Numbered from the stretch's first letter, positions 41,393 to 50,338 are shown. The stretch is DNA of 55,694 nucleotides from Streptomyces triticisoli (GCF_003270085.1 NZ_QFDQ01000193.1:1-55694); one strand, 5' to 3'. Made by a program: numbers and translations. The notes: a model not told the origin generated them from the sequence alone.

Positions 41393-42091
41393 ATGACGAC
41401 GACCGTGGACATTCCCGCCGGCTGGCCCGCCACCGAGGAGCAGGCCCGCGCCGTTCAGGACGAGTTGCGCGGGGAGGTGGTGCTGGACGAGCCGGGACCA
41501 CCGCCCGGGACGGGACATGTCACGGGGGTCGATGTCGCCTACGACGACGATCGGGACGTCGTGGCGGCAGCGGCCGTCGTCCTGGACGCGGCCACCCTGC
41601 GCGTCGTCGCCGAGACCACCGCCGTGGGGCGGATCTCCTTCCCGTACGTGCCGGGGCTGCTGGCCTTCCGCGAGATCCCCACCGTGCTGGCCGCGCTGGG
41701 CGCCCTGCCCTGCCCGCCCGGCACGGTGGTCTGCGACGGCTACGGCCTGGCCCACCCGCGCCGGTTCGGCCTGGCCAGTCACCTGGGCGTGCTGACCGGA
41801 CTGCCGACGATCGGCGTCGCCAAGAACCCGTTCACCTTCACCTACGACGACCCGGACACCCCGCGCGGCAGCTCCTCCCCGCTCCTGGCCGGCCCGGACG
41901 AGGTCGGCCGCGCCCTGCGCACCCGGGACGGCGTCAAGCCGGTCTTCGTCTCCGTCGGCCACCGGACGACCCTGGCCGACGCCTGCGCCCACACCCTCGC
42001 GCTCACCCCGGCCCACCGCCTCCCGGAGACCACCCGCAGGGCGGACGCCCTGTGCCGCCGCGCCCTGCGCGAGGCGACGGCGGACACCTAG
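41393..42091 (+). CDS. nfi: Endonuclease V (deoxyinosine 3' endonuclease)
   Basis: A 232-residue DNA-repair nuclease that nicks near deoxyinosine. Motifs: catalytic Asp47 in TGVDVAYDD, the wedge motif FPYVPGLLAFRE, and CDGYGLAHPRRFGLASHLG with further metal-binding residues, then TIGVAKNPF. The start is ATG 41393. No Shine-Dalgarno is present, but TACGCT at 41377-41382 ends ten bases before the ATG, so the transcript may be leaderless. A strong hairpin follows. Confidence 0.93.
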   Translation: MTTTVDIPAGWPATEEQARAVQDELRGEVVLDEPGPPPGTGHVTGVDVAYDDDRDVVAAAAVVLDAATLRVVAETTAVGRISFPYVPGLLAFREIPTVLAALGALPCPPGTVVCDGYGLAHPRRFGLASHLGVLTGLPTIGVAKNPFTFTYDDPDTPRGSSSPLLAGPDEVGRALRTRDGVKPVFVSVGHRTTLADACAHTLALTPAHRLPETTRRADALCRRALREATADT

Positions 42092-42113
42092 GGTGTTCTG
42101 CGAAAGTCCCTCC

Positions 42114-42135
42114 CCCCGCGGCAGACGCCGCGGGG
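42114..42135. terminator. Hairpin terminator between nfi and the reductase gene
   Basis: CCCCGCGGC-AGAC-GCCGCGGGG, a perfect 9-base stem with a four-base loop, lies between the two convergent genes. A second small GCCCGC/GCGGGC hairpin follows immediately. Confidence 0.8.
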
Positions 42136-42175
42136 CCCGCCCTGCGGGCGGACGACGGGAAACCTCGGACAGGTC

Positions 42176-43354
42176 CTAAGCGTTCGCCGCCGTGCGGAAG
42201 GTGAGGCCCGCTCGGCGCAGGCGGGTGATGAGGGCGTCGCCCATGGCCACGGCCGTGGTGACCTGGCCGGCCGTCGGCGGGAGGTCGTCGAAGGCGAGGG
42301 ACAGGGCCGACTCGGCGAACATCTTCGCCGTCTCGTCGTACCCGGGGTCGCCGCCCGCGACCTCGGTCAGCACCCGCCGTCCGCCGCCCTCGCCCACGAA
42401 CCGCACGGAGAACCAGCTCCTGGCCCGCCGCTCGGCGCTCGGCCCCTGACCGGGCTGCAGCCGGCCGGACAACCAGCGCCGGGCGGGCGGCAGTTGGGCG
42501 GCGGCCATGACCGCACCGACGGCCGCGACGCCGCCCATGGCGACGGGCAGGTGCCGGACGGCCGCGTAGTGGCGGTAGCGGAAGTCGGGGCCGTAACGTT
42601 CCAGCGCCCGTGCGGAGCGCCGCACGATCTGCGGGTCGAGGGTCGGCAGGGGCAGCACCCAGGCGCCGATCTCCCCGGCGAACCGCGGCGCGGGCGTCGG
42701 CGTGGACGCCCGCCTGCCCAGCAGCCGCGGCTCGTGCCGCGCCCGGTCCCGTGCGGCGGCCCGGATCCGCAACGGGCGTGCGAACTGGTTGAGGGCCGAC
42801 GCGAACGTCCCTCCCGAGAAGGCGCCGTCCGCCCGGACGAACCCGTCCACGGTCAACGGCACGCCCTCCGGCAACTGCTGGACGGTGAAGTACACGCCCA
42901 GGTCGTGCGGGACCGAGTCGAACCCGCAGGCGTGTACCAGCCGCGCGCCCGTCTCACGCGCGCGTGCGTCGTGCCGGACGTACACCAGGTCGACGAACTC
43001 GGGCTCGCCGGTCAGGTCCAGATAGTCCGTGCCGTTGTCCGCGCAGGCGGCGGCCAGTTCCTCGCCGTACGTCACATAGGGGCCCACGGTGGTGGCCAGT
43101 ACGCGCGCGTGCCGGGCGAGTTCGCGCAGGGAGGCCGGGTCGGTCACGTCCGCGCGCAGCACTCCGACGGACGCGCCGCCGGGCAGCCGCTCGCGCAGCC
43201 GCCGGAGCCGCTCCTCGCTGCGGCCGGCGATCGCCCAGCGCAGTCCCCCGGGGGCGTGCGCGGCGAGGTACTCGGCGGTGAGCGTCCCCACGAAGCCGGT
43301 GGCTCCGAAGAGCACGATGTCGTACGGACGCTCCGTCTTTTTCAGCCTGCTCAT
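42176..43354 (-). CDS. Saccharopine dehydrogenase-like / trans-acting enoyl reductase-like protein
   Basis: A 392-residue NAD(P)-binding protein. The Rossmann motif is DIVLFGATGFVGTLTAEYLA (residues about 12-31), followed by AGRSEERLRRL and the family block GPYVTYGEELAAACADNGTD with LTGEPEFV. The large C-terminal half ends with SALSLAFDDLPPTAGQVTTA. Mycobacterial relatives act in trans as enoyl reductases for polyketide lipids; other members are plain oxidoreductases. The substrate cannot be fixed. Starts at ATG 43354, divergent from the beta-oxidation operon, which suggests a link to lipid metabolism (inference). Confidence 0.82.
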   Translation of the reverse strand: MSRLKKTERPYDIVLFGATGFVGTLTAEYLAAHAPGGLRWAIAGRSEERLRRLRERLPGGASVGVLRADVTDPASLRELARHARVLATTVGPYVTYGEELAAACADNGTDYLDLTGEPEFVDLVYVRHDARARETGARLVHACGFDSVPHDLGVYFTVQQLPEGVPLTVDGFVRADGAFSGGTFASALNQFARPLRIRAAARDRARHEPRLLGRRASTPTPAPRFAGEIGAWVLPLPTLDPQIVRRSARALERYGPDFRYRHYAAVRHLPVAMGGVAAVGAVMAAAQLPPARRWLSGRLQPGQGPSAERRARSWFSVRFVGEGGGRRVLTEVAGGDPGYDETAKMFAESALSLAFDDLPPTAGQVTTAVAMGDALITRLRRAGLTFRTAANA

Positions 43355-43479
43355 GACACCCCTCGCTCCCGGCAGCCCGCGCCGCTGTCGGTGGCCGAGG
43401 CTAGCGTGAGGAGTGCGGAGCCCGACGACGAGGGGTACCGGCGCGCGGCCACCGGGTACGGACTTGGCAGGACATGGCT

Positions 43480-43529
43480 AAGCGCTTGCTCGCTCAGGGC
43501 TTGTTTCCGCTGGAACGTGTTCTTAACAT
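43480..43529 (+). promoter_or_regulatory. Promoter region of the beta-oxidation operon
   Basis: TTGTTT (43501-43506) and TAACAT (43524-43529) are 17 bases apart and form a good sigma70-type promoter 40 bases before the first gene. Just upstream, AAGCGCTT (43480-43487) followed by GCTC resembles the AAGC-GCTT operators of TetR-type fatty-acid regulators. The regulator is not identified. Confidence 0.55.
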
Positions 43530-43569
43530 CATCGGTGTTACATCAGTTGTGTCACAGCAAGGGGGCTGG

Positions 43570-44730
43570 ATGGCAACGGCTCAGGAGGCGGGGCGGCACG
43601 GCCCCCTCACCGGCGTGCGCGTGGTCGAACTGGCCGGCATCGGCCCCGGCCCGTTCGCCGCCATGCTGCTGGCCGACCTGGGCGCCGACGTCGTCCGGGT
43701 GGACCGCCCCGGCGGCGCCGCACTCGGCATCGACCCCGCCCGCGACCTCACCAACCGCAACAAGCGCTCCGTGGTCGTCGACCTGAAGTCCCCGGACGGC
43801 CCCGCCCGCGTCCTCGACCTCGCCGAGCGCGCCGACATCCTCGTCGAGGGCTACCGGCCCGGCGTCGCCGAGCGCCTCGGCGTCGGCCCCGAGGCGTGCC
43901 ACGCCCGCAACCCCCGCCTCGTCTACGGCCGGATGACCGGCTGGGGCCAGGACGGTCCGCTCGCCCCGCGCGCGGGGCACGACATCGCCTACATCGCCGT
44001 CACCGGCACCCTCGGCATGATCGGCGACCCGGACGGGCCCCCGGCCGTCCCCGTCAACCTCCTCGGCGACTACGCCGGCGGCTCCCTCTACCTCGTCGTC
44101 GGCGTCCTCGCCGCCCTGCACCACGCGCGCGCGACCGGCACCGGCCAGGTCGTCGACGCCGCCATCGTCGACGGCGCCGCCCACCTGTCCGCGATGGTCC
44201 ACGGCATGCTCGCGGCCGGCGCCTGGCAGGACCGCCGCGGGTCCAACCTCCTGGACGGCGGCTGCCCGTACTACGGCACCTACGAGACCGCCGACGGCCG
44301 GTACATGGCGGTCGGCGCGCTCGAACCGCAGTTCTACGCCGAGTTCCTGACCCTGCTCGGCCTGGAGGACCACGCCGACGCCCGCACGGATGTCACCCGG
44401 TGGGGTGAACTGCGCGAGGCGGTCGCCGCCCGCTTCAAGTCCCGTACCCGGGACGAGTGGACGGCCGTCTTCGAGGGCTCCGACGCGTGCGTGGCCCCCG
44501 TGCTGTCGCTGCGCGAGGCCCCGCACCACCCGCACCTGGCCGCCCGCTCCACCTTCACCGACCACGCCGGCCTCACCCAGCCGGCCCCCGCACCCCGCTT
44601 CTCCGCCACCCCCACCACCGTCCGCACCGGCCCCGCCCGGCCCGGCGCCGACACGGCCGCCGTGGCCCGCGACTGGGCCCTGCCCGCACTCCTCCAGGAC
44701 GAAAACCCCCAGCGAAAGGCTTGCCAGTGA
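43570..44730 (+). CDS. Alpha-methylacyl-CoA racemase-type CoA-transferase family protein
   Basis: A 386-residue member of CoA-transferase family III. The residues that serve as bases in alpha-methylacyl-CoA racemase are at the expected places: His137 (RAGHDIAY) and Asp167 (NLLGDYAGGS), with EPQFY as the C-terminal acid segment. It probably racemises 2-methylacyl-CoA so that branched fatty acids can enter beta-oxidation. The start is ATG 43570 (MATAQEAG) after GGGGGCTGG. Its TGA overlaps the thiolase GTG (GTGA), so the genes are coupled. Confidence 0.85.
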   Translation: MATAQEAGRHGPLTGVRVVELAGIGPGPFAAMLLADLGADVVRVDRPGGAALGIDPARDLTNRNKRSVVVDLKSPDGPARVLDLAERADILVEGYRPGVAERLGVGPEACHARNPRLVYGRMTGWGQDGPLAPRAGHDIAYIAVTGTLGMIGDPDGPPAVPVNLLGDYAGGSLYLVVGVLAALHHARATGTGQVVDAAIVDGAAHLSAMVHGMLAAGAWQDRRGSNLLDGGCPYYGTYETADGRYMAVGALEPQFYAEFLTLLGLEDHADARTDVTRWGELREAVAARFKSRTRDEWTAVFEGSDACVAPVLSLREAPHHPHLAARSTFTDHAGLTQPAPAPRFSATPTTVRTGPARPGADTAAVARDWALPALLQDENPQRKACQ

Positions 44731-45941
44731 GCACCGAAGCGTACGTGTACGACGCGATCCGCACCCCGCGCGGGCGCGGCAAGGCCACCGGCGCCCTGCA
44801 CGGCACGAAACCCATCGACCTGGTCGTCGGCCTCATCCACGAGATCCGCGACCGCTTCCCCGGCCTGGACCCGGCCGCGGTCGACGACATCGTGCTCGGC
44901 GTCGTCGGACCCGTGGGCGACCAGGGCTCCGACATCGCCCGCATCGCCGCGATCGCCGCCGGACTGCCCGACACCGTGGCCGGCGTGCAGGAGAACCGCT
45001 TCTGTGCCTCCGGCCTGGAGGCCGTCAACCTCGCCGCGGCCAAGGTGCGTTCCGGCTGGGAGGACCTGGTCCTCGCGGGCGGCGTCGAGTCGATGTCCCG
45101 GGTCCCGATGGCCTCCGACGGCGGCGCCTGGTTCAACGACCCGATGACCAACCTCGCCGTCGACTTCGTGCCCCAGGGCATCGGCGCCGACCTGATCGCC
45201 ACCATCGAGGGCTTCTCCCGCCGGGACGTCGACGAGTACGCGGCCCTGTCCCAGGAGCGCGCGACCACCGCCTGGAAGGAGGGCCGCTTCGACCGCTCCG
45301 TCGTCCCCGTGAAGGACCGCAACGGGCTGGTCGTCCTCGACCGCGACGAGCACCTGCGCCCCGGCACCACCGCCGACTCCCTCGCCAAGCTCAAGCCGTC
45401 CTTCGCGGACATCGGCGAACTCGGCGGCTTCGACGCCGTGGCCCTGCAGAAGTACCACTGGGTGGAGAAGATCGACCACGTCCACCACGCGGGCAACTCC
45501 TCCGGCATCGTGGACGGCGCCTCGCTCGTCGCCATCGGCTCCCAGGAGGTCGGCGAGCGCCACGGCCTCACCCCCCGCGCGCGGATCGTCTCCGCCGCCG
45601 TCTCCGGCTCCGAGCCCACCATCATGCTCACCGGCCCCGCGCCCGCCACCCGCAAGGCGCTCGCCAGGGCCGGCCTGACCATCGACGACATCGACCTCGT
45701 CGAGATCAACGAGGCCTTCGCCGCGGTCGTACTGCGCTTCGTGAAGGACATGGGCCTGTCCCTGGACAAGGTCAACGTCAACGGCGGCGCCATCGCGCTG
45801 GGCCACCCGCTCGGCGCCACCGGCGCGATGATCCTCGGCACCCTCGTCGACGAACTGGAGCGCCAGGACAAGCGCTACGGCCTCGCCACGCTGTGCGTGG
45901 GCGGCGGCATGGGCATCGCCACGATCGTCGAGCGCGTCTGA
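44727..45941 (+). CDS. fadA: Acetyl-CoA acyltransferase (beta-oxidation thiolase)
   Basis: A 404-residue thiolase. Catalytic residues are Cys93 (ENRFCASGLEAV), His360 (ALGHPLGATGA) and Cys390 (LCVGGGMG). It performs the last step of fatty-acid beta-oxidation together with the FadB-type protein encoded next. The start is GTG 44727 (VSTEAYVYDAIRTP), overlapping the racemase stop. The spacer to the next gene is 50 bases. Confidence 0.93.
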   Translation: MSTEAYVYDAIRTPRGRGKATGALHGTKPIDLVVGLIHEIRDRFPGLDPAAVDDIVLGVVGPVGDQGSDIARIAAIAAGLPDTVAGVQENRFCASGLEAVNLAAAKVRSGWEDLVLAGGVESMSRVPMASDGGAWFNDPMTNLAVDFVPQGIGADLIATIEGFSRRDVDEYAALSQERATTAWKEGRFDRSVVPVKDRNGLVVLDRDEHLRPGTTADSLAKLKPSFADIGELGGFDAVALQKYHWVEKIDHVHHAGNSSGIVDGASLVAIGSQEVGERHGLTPRARIVSAAVSGSEPTIMLTGPAPATRKALARAGLTIDDIDLVEINEAFAAVVLRFVKDMGLSLDKVNVNGGAIALGHPLGATGAMILGTLVDELERQDKRYGLATLCVGGGMGIATIVERV

Positions 45942-45991
45942 CCCATCCCAGCGGCACCTTCGGACCCCAGACCTCAACGGAGACACCCGAC

Positions 45992-48169
45992 ATGACCGAG
46001 AGCACCACCATCCGCTGGGAACAGGACGACACCGGCGTCGTCACCCTCGTCCTCGACGACCCCGACCAGTCCGCGAACACCATGAACCAGGCGTTCCGCG
46101 ACTCCTTCGCCGCCGTCGTCGACCGGCTGGAGGCCGAGAAGGACACCATCCGCGGCGTCATCCTCACCTCCGCCAAGAAGACCTTCTTCGCCGGCGGCGA
46201 CCTGCGCGACCTGATCCGGGTCACCCCCGAGACCGCCCAGGACCTCTTCGACGCCGGCCTCGCCCTCAAGCGGAACATGCGCCGCATGGAGACCCTGGGC
46301 AAGCCGGTCGTCGCCGCGATCAACGGCGCGGCCCTGGGCGGCGGTTACGAACTCGCCCTGGCCTGCCACCACCGCATCGCCCTCGACACCCCCGGCACGA
46401 AGATCGGCTGCCCCGAGGTGACCCTCGGCCTGCTCCCCGGAGGCGGCGGGGTCGTCCGTACCGTACGGCTGCTGGGCATCACCGACGCCCTGCTGAAGGT
46501 GCTGCTCCAGGGCCGGCAGTACAACGCGCGCCGCGCCCAGGAGAACGGCCTCGTCCACGAGGTGGCCGCCGGCCAGGACGAACTGCTGGCCAGGGCCCGC
46601 GCCTTCATCGACGCCCACCCCGAGTCCCAGCAGCCCTGGGACAGGCCCGGTTACCGCATCCCGGGCGGCACCCCGGCCAACCCCAAGTTCGCCGCCAACC
46701 TGCCCGCCTTCCCCGCCAATCTGCGCAAGCAGACGAACGGCGCCCCCTACCCGGCACCGCGCAACATCATGGCCGCCGCCGTCGAGGGAGCCCAGGTCGA
46801 CTTCGAGACCGCCCAGGTCATCGAGGCCCGCTACTTCGTGGAACTGGCCGCGGGCCAGACGTCGAAGAACATGATCCAGGCGTTCTTCTTCGACCTCCAG
46901 GCCGTCAACTCCGGCGCCAACCGCCCCAAGGGCATCGAGCCCCGCCAGGTCCGCAGGGTCGCCGTCCTCGGCGCCGGCATGATGGGCGCGGGCATCGCCT
47001 ACTCGTGCGCCCGCGCGGGGCTGGAGGTCGTCCTGAAGGACGTGTCCCTGGAGGCCGCCGTCAAGGGCAAGGGCTACTCCGAGAAGCTGTGCGCCAAGGC
47101 CGTCGCCAGGGGCCGTACCAGCCAGGAGAAGGCGGACGAGCTGCTCGCCCGGATCACGCCCACCGCCGAGGCCGCCGACCTAGCCGGCTGCGACGCGGTG
47201 ATCGAGGCCGTCTTCGAGGACCCGGCCCTCAAGCACAAGGTGTTCCAGGAGGTCGAGCAGGTCGTCGCCCCGGACGCGCTGCTGTGCTCCAACACCTCCA
47301 CCCTGCCCATCACCGCGCTCGCCGAGGGCGTCCAGCGCCAGGCCGACTTCATCGGGCTGCACTTCTTCTCGCCCGTCGACAAGATGCCCCTGGTCGAGAT
47401 CATCAAGGGCGAGCGCACCGGCGACGAGGCGCTGGCCCGCGCCTTCGACCTGGTCCGGCAGATCAACAAGACCCCGATCGTCGTCAACGACTCGCGCGGG
47501 TTCTTCACCTCCCGGGTGATCGGCCACTTCATCAACGAGGGCGTGGCGATGGTCGGCGAGGGCATCGAGCCGGCCTCCGTCGAGCAGGCGGCGGCCCAGG
47601 CCGGCTACCCGGCCAAGGTGCTGTCCCTGATGGACGAACTGACGCTCACCCTGCCCCGCAGGATCCGCAACGAGTCCAAGCGGGCCGTCGAGGAGGCGGG
47701 CGGAACCTGGTCCGCGCACCCCGCCGAGGCGGTCGTCGACCGCATGGTCGACGAGTTCGGCCGTACGGGCCGCAGCGGCGGCGCCGGCTTCTACGACTAC
47801 GGCGAGGACGGCAAGCGGACCGGGCTGTGGCCGGGGCTGCGCGAGCACTTCGCCAAACCCGGGTACGAGATCCCGTTCCGGGACATGCAGGAGCGCATGC
47901 TCTTCTCCGAGGCGCTGGACACGGTCAGGCTCCTGGAGGAGGGCGTGCTGACCTCCGTCGCCGACGCCAACATCGGCTCCATCCTCGGCATCGGCTTCCC
48001 GGGCTGGACCGGCGGCGTGCTGCAGTACGTCAACGGCTACGACGGCGGGCTGCCCGGCTTCGTGGCCCGCGCGCGTGAACTCGCCGAACGCTACGGGGAG
48101 CGGTTCACCCCGCCGGTCCTGCTGGTGGAGAAGGCGGAGAAGGGGGAGACGTTCACCGACGCGCGCTGA
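45992..48169 (+). CDS. fadB: Fatty-acid oxidation multifunctional enzyme (enoyl-CoA hydratase / 3-hydroxyacyl-CoA dehydrogenase)
   Basis: A 725-residue bifunctional protein. Residues about 10-200 are an enoyl-CoA hydratase (AINGAALGGGYELALACHHR, GCPEVTLGLLPGGGG). Residues about 320-500 are the NAD domain (VAVLGAGMMGAGIAYSCARA; catalytic His in GLHFFSPVDKMPLVEI), and the remainder holds the C-terminal dehydrogenase domains (DSRGFFTSRVIGHFINEG). It hydrates enoyl-CoA and oxidises the product, feeding FadA. ATG 45992 lies behind GGAGACACCCGAC. The frame extends far upstream, but that part overlaps fadA and is not real. Converges on the MerR gene 16 bases downstream. Confidence 0.94.
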   Translation: MTESTTIRWEQDDTGVVTLVLDDPDQSANTMNQAFRDSFAAVVDRLEAEKDTIRGVILTSAKKTFFAGGDLRDLIRVTPETAQDLFDAGLALKRNMRRMETLGKPVVAAINGAALGGGYELALACHHRIALDTPGTKIGCPEVTLGLLPGGGGVVRTVRLLGITDALLKVLLQGRQYNARRAQENGLVHEVAAGQDELLARARAFIDAHPESQQPWDRPGYRIPGGTPANPKFAANLPAFPANLRKQTNGAPYPAPRNIMAAAVEGAQVDFETAQVIEARYFVELAAGQTSKNMIQAFFFDLQAVNSGANRPKGIEPRQVRRVAVLGAGMMGAGIAYSCARAGLEVVLKDVSLEAAVKGKGYSEKLCAKAVARGRTSQEKADELLARITPTAEAADLAGCDAVIEAVFEDPALKHKVFQEVEQVVAPDALLCSNTSTLPITALAEGVQRQADFIGLHFFSPVDKMPLVEIIKGERTGDEALARAFDLVRQINKTPIVVNDSRGFFTSRVIGHFINEGVAMVGEGIEPASVEQAAAQAGYPAKVLSLMDELTLTLPRRIRNESKRAVEEAGGTWSAHPAEAVVDRMVDEFGRTGRSGGAGFYDYGEDGKRTGLWPGLREHFAKPGYEIPFRDMQERMLFSEALDTVRLLEEGVLTSVADANIGSILGIGFPGWTGGVLQYVNGYDGGLPGFVARARELAERYGERFTPPVLLVEKAEKGETFTDAR

Positions 48170-48185
48170 GGTGCGGCCCGGGCGC

Positions 48186-48917
48186 TCAGGCGGAGGTCGT
48201 GCCCCCCGGGGCCGCCTCCGCCCCGCCCCCGTCGACCCACTCCCGCAGCTCCTCCCTCAACGACCGCTGGAAGGTCGTGAGCAGGGCCTGCACCACCAGG
48301 GGGTGCATGTGCGCGGACAGCGACTTCACGTCCCGCGTGTCACGTTCGGCCACGGCCTCGCGCAGCAGTCCCGACAGCTCGCGGGCGGCCGCCCGCGCGT
48401 GCTCGATCAGCGCCGTACGGGCCGCGAGGATCGTCTCCTGGGACAGCGGCACGTCGAGCAGCCGCACGCCGAGCCGCAGCAGCCCGGAGTCGACACGGAA
48501 GGAGTCCCCGTCGGCCGCGACCACGTTCATCGCCGCCAGCCGCTCCACGTCCTCGTCGCTCAGTGCCCGCCCGGCCCGGCGCTCCAGCTCGGGCCGGGTG
48601 AGCGTCTCCACCGTCTCGGGGGCCCAGGAGGCGACCACCGCCCGGTGGACGGCCAGGTCGTGCGGGCTGAGGTCCGGCGGCAGCTGTCGCAGATGGCGCT
48701 CGATCGCGGCCAGCGTCATGCCCTGCAGCTGCATCTCCTCGATCAGCGCCAGGCGCGCCAGGTGCTCCGGGCCGTAGTGCCCCACCCGGCGCGGACCGAT
48801 CACCGGAGGCGGCAACAGGCCCCGGCCGCTGTAGAAACGGACCGTGCGCACCGTGACCCCGGCCCGCGCGGCCAGTTCGTCGATCGTGAGAGTCGGCTCG
48901 TCGGCGTCGGTCGTCAT
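48186..48917 (-). CDS. MerR-family transcriptional regulator
   Basis: A 243-residue protein. The N-terminal MerR winged helix-turn-helix covers residues about 10-80 (LTIDELAARAGVTVRTVRFY, SGRGLLPPPVIGPRRVGHYG), followed by dimerisation helices and a long effector region without the Cys set of metal sensors. The start ATG 48917 has AAGGAG at 48924-48929 (minus strand). It converges with fadB and probably senses an acyl compound or controls this operon (inference). The left end of a TnpB element begins only about 20 bases upstream, so its original promoter appears to have been displaced. Confidence 0.85.
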   Translation of the reverse strand: MTTDADEPTLTIDELAARAGVTVRTVRFYSGRGLLPPPVIGPRRVGHYGPEHLARLALIEEMQLQGMTLAAIERHLRQLPPDLSPHDLAVHRAVVASWAPETVETLTRPELERRAGRALSDEDVERLAAMNVVAADGDSFRVDSGLLRLGVRLLDVPLSQETILAARTALIEHARAAARELSGLLREAVAERDTRDVKSLSAHMHPLVVQALLTTFQRSLREELREWVDGGGAEAAPGGTTSA

Positions 48918-48930
48918 CGGAAACTCCTTG

Positions 48931-50305
48931 CGTGGAAACCCCGTCCTTCAGGACGGGGCGGGGGTACCGCCCGCTTGCGGGGGAGAAACGCACCCCCGGA
49001 GCGGAGCCGCGTAGCGGCGGAGTGCGCTCCGCCAGCCCAATCCGTCCTGCTAACACGGGAGCTGATAGAATGTGAGGTATGGCGCAACAGGTGAAGCGGG
49101 CGTTCAAGTACCGCTTCTACCCCACGGACGAGCAGGCAGCAGAGCTGTCCCGCACGTTCGGCTGCGTCCGCCTCGTCTACAACAAGGCGCTTCAGGAACG
49201 CACCGCAGCCTGGTACGGCGAGCAGCGCCGCATTTCCTACGTCCAGTCGTCCGCCGCCCTGACGCGGTGGAAGAAGGCCGAGGAATTGGCCTTCCTGACC
49301 GAGGTGTCCTCCGTCCCGCTCCAGCAGGCGCTTCGGCATCTGCAGACAGCGTTCACGAACTTCTTCGCCAAACGCGCCAAGTACCCCCGCTTCAAGTCCC
49401 GGAAGAAGTCCCGGCAGTCGGCTGAGTACACCCGCTCCGGCTTCACGTGGCGTGATGGCGGGCTGACGCTGGCGAAGATGGCCGAGCCGCTGGACATCCG
49501 CTGGTCGCGTCCCCTTCCCGAAGGGACGGAGCCGACCACGGTGACCGTCTCCCGCGACAGTGCGGGCCGCTGGTTCGTGTCCCTGCTGTGCGAGGACACC
49601 ATCACCCCGGCCCCCGCCACGGACGGGGCGGTCGGCCTGGACGCGGGGATCACGTCCCTGGTGACCCTGTCCACCGGGGAGAAGATCGCCAACCCGAAGC
49701 ACGAGCGGCGCGACCGGGCCCGGCTGGCCAGGGCGCAGCGGGAGCTGTCGCGGAAGGCGAAGGGCTCCGCGAACCGGGAGAAGGCCCGTCGCCGCGTGGC
49801 CCGTATCCACGCGCGGATCGCCGACCGGCGCCGGGACTTCCTGCACAAACTGACCACTCGCCTCGTCCGTGAGAACCAAACGGTCGTGATCGAGGACCTC
49901 ACCGTCCGCAACCTGCTGAAGAACGGCAGGCTCGCGCGCGCCATCTCCGACGCCGCGTGGACGGAACTCCGGTCCATGCTGGAGTACAAGTGCGCCTGGT
50001 ACGGGCGCGAACTCGTCGTGATCGACCGCTGGTTCCCCAGTTCGAAGCTGTGCGGGGCGTGCGGCACGGTCCGCGAGAAGCTGCCGCTGAACGTCCGCCG
50101 GTGGACGTGCGAGTGCGGCGCCGTGCATGACCGCGACGGGAACGCGGCACGCAACATCCTGGCGGCCGGGCTGGCCGTGTCTGCCTGTGGAGACGGTGTA
50201 AGACCTCAACGGGAGTCCTCCCGGACGGGGCGGTCGTCGGTGAAGCAGGAAGCCCAGCGGGCGACCGCTGGAATCCCCCACCTTTGGGCGGGGGAGGAAG
50301 TCAAG
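48931..50305 (+). mobile_element. IS200/IS605-type element with TnpB only
   Basis: The left end carries a perfect hairpin CCCCGTCC-TTCA-GGACGGGG (48939-48958), followed by CCCGC-TT-GCGGG (48970-48981) and further small stems up to the tnpB start. The right end has a CCAGCGG-GCGA-CCGCTGG hairpin (50254-50271) and then a CCCCCACC/GGGCGGGGG hairpin (50275-50294) with GAGGAAGTCAAG after it, very like the right ends of ISDra2-type elements. There is no tnpA, so mobility would need a transposase from elsewhere. The left boundary is approximate. The insertion is just upstream of the merR ribosome binding site. Confidence 0.75.
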
Positions 50306-50338
50306 TGCAGCAGTATCACTGTCCCACCAACGCTGTGA
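49079..50338 (+). CDS. tnpB: TnpB RNA-guided endonuclease (IS200/IS605 OrfB)
   Basis: A full-length TnpB (419 residues), ancestor-like relative of Cas12. RuvC residues Asp188 (VGLDAGITSL), Glu272 (VVIEDLTVRNL) and Asp353 (HDRDGNAARNIL) are all intact. The zinc finger has Cys325, Cys328, Cys344 and Cys346. The N-terminal region KRAFKYRFYPTDEQ and basic bridge RKAKGSANREKARRRVARIH are typical. The start is ATG 49079 with GAGG close upstream. The coding frame runs through the right-end hairpin (residues GIPHLWAGEEVK) and stops in flanking host DNA at 50338, beyond the element's presumed end. Expected to cut DNA guided by an omega RNA from the right end. Confidence 0.9.
   Translation: MAQQVKRAFKYRFYPTDEQAAELSRTFGCVRLVYNKALQERTAAWYGEQRRISYVQSSAALTRWKKAEELAFLTEVSSVPLQQALRHLQTAFTNFFAKRAKYPRFKSRKKSRQSAEYTRSGFTWRDGGLTLAKMAEPLDIRWSRPLPEGTEPTTVTVSRDSAGRWFVSLLCEDTITPAPATDGAVGLDAGITSLVTLSTGEKIANPKHERRDRARLARAQRELSRKAKGSANREKARRRVARIHARIADRRRDFLHKLTTRLVRENQTVVIEDLTVRNLLKNGRLARAISDAAWTELRSMLEYKCAWYGRELVVIDRWFPSSKLCGACGTVREKLPLNVRRWTCECGAVHDRDGNAARNILAAGLAVSACGDGVRPQRESSRTGRSSVKQEAQRATAGIPHLWAGEEVKCSSITVPPTL
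50150..50305 (+). ncRNA. Probable omega RNA scaffold of TnpB
   Basis: The 3' part of tnpB and the right end form a structured region with two clear hairpins (50254-50271 and 50275-50294) and the terminal GAGGAAGTCAAG. In TnpB systems the guide RNA is made from this region, and the guide is the flanking DNA that follows, here about 50306-50321. The 5' limit given is a guess. Confidence 0.6.

Noticed and set aside
44390..45991. N-terminal extension of fadB by more than 500 codons
   Set aside because: The extension lies entirely over the racemase and thiolase genes in another frame. The enoyl-CoA hydratase domain begins right after ATG 45992, which has a ribosome binding site.
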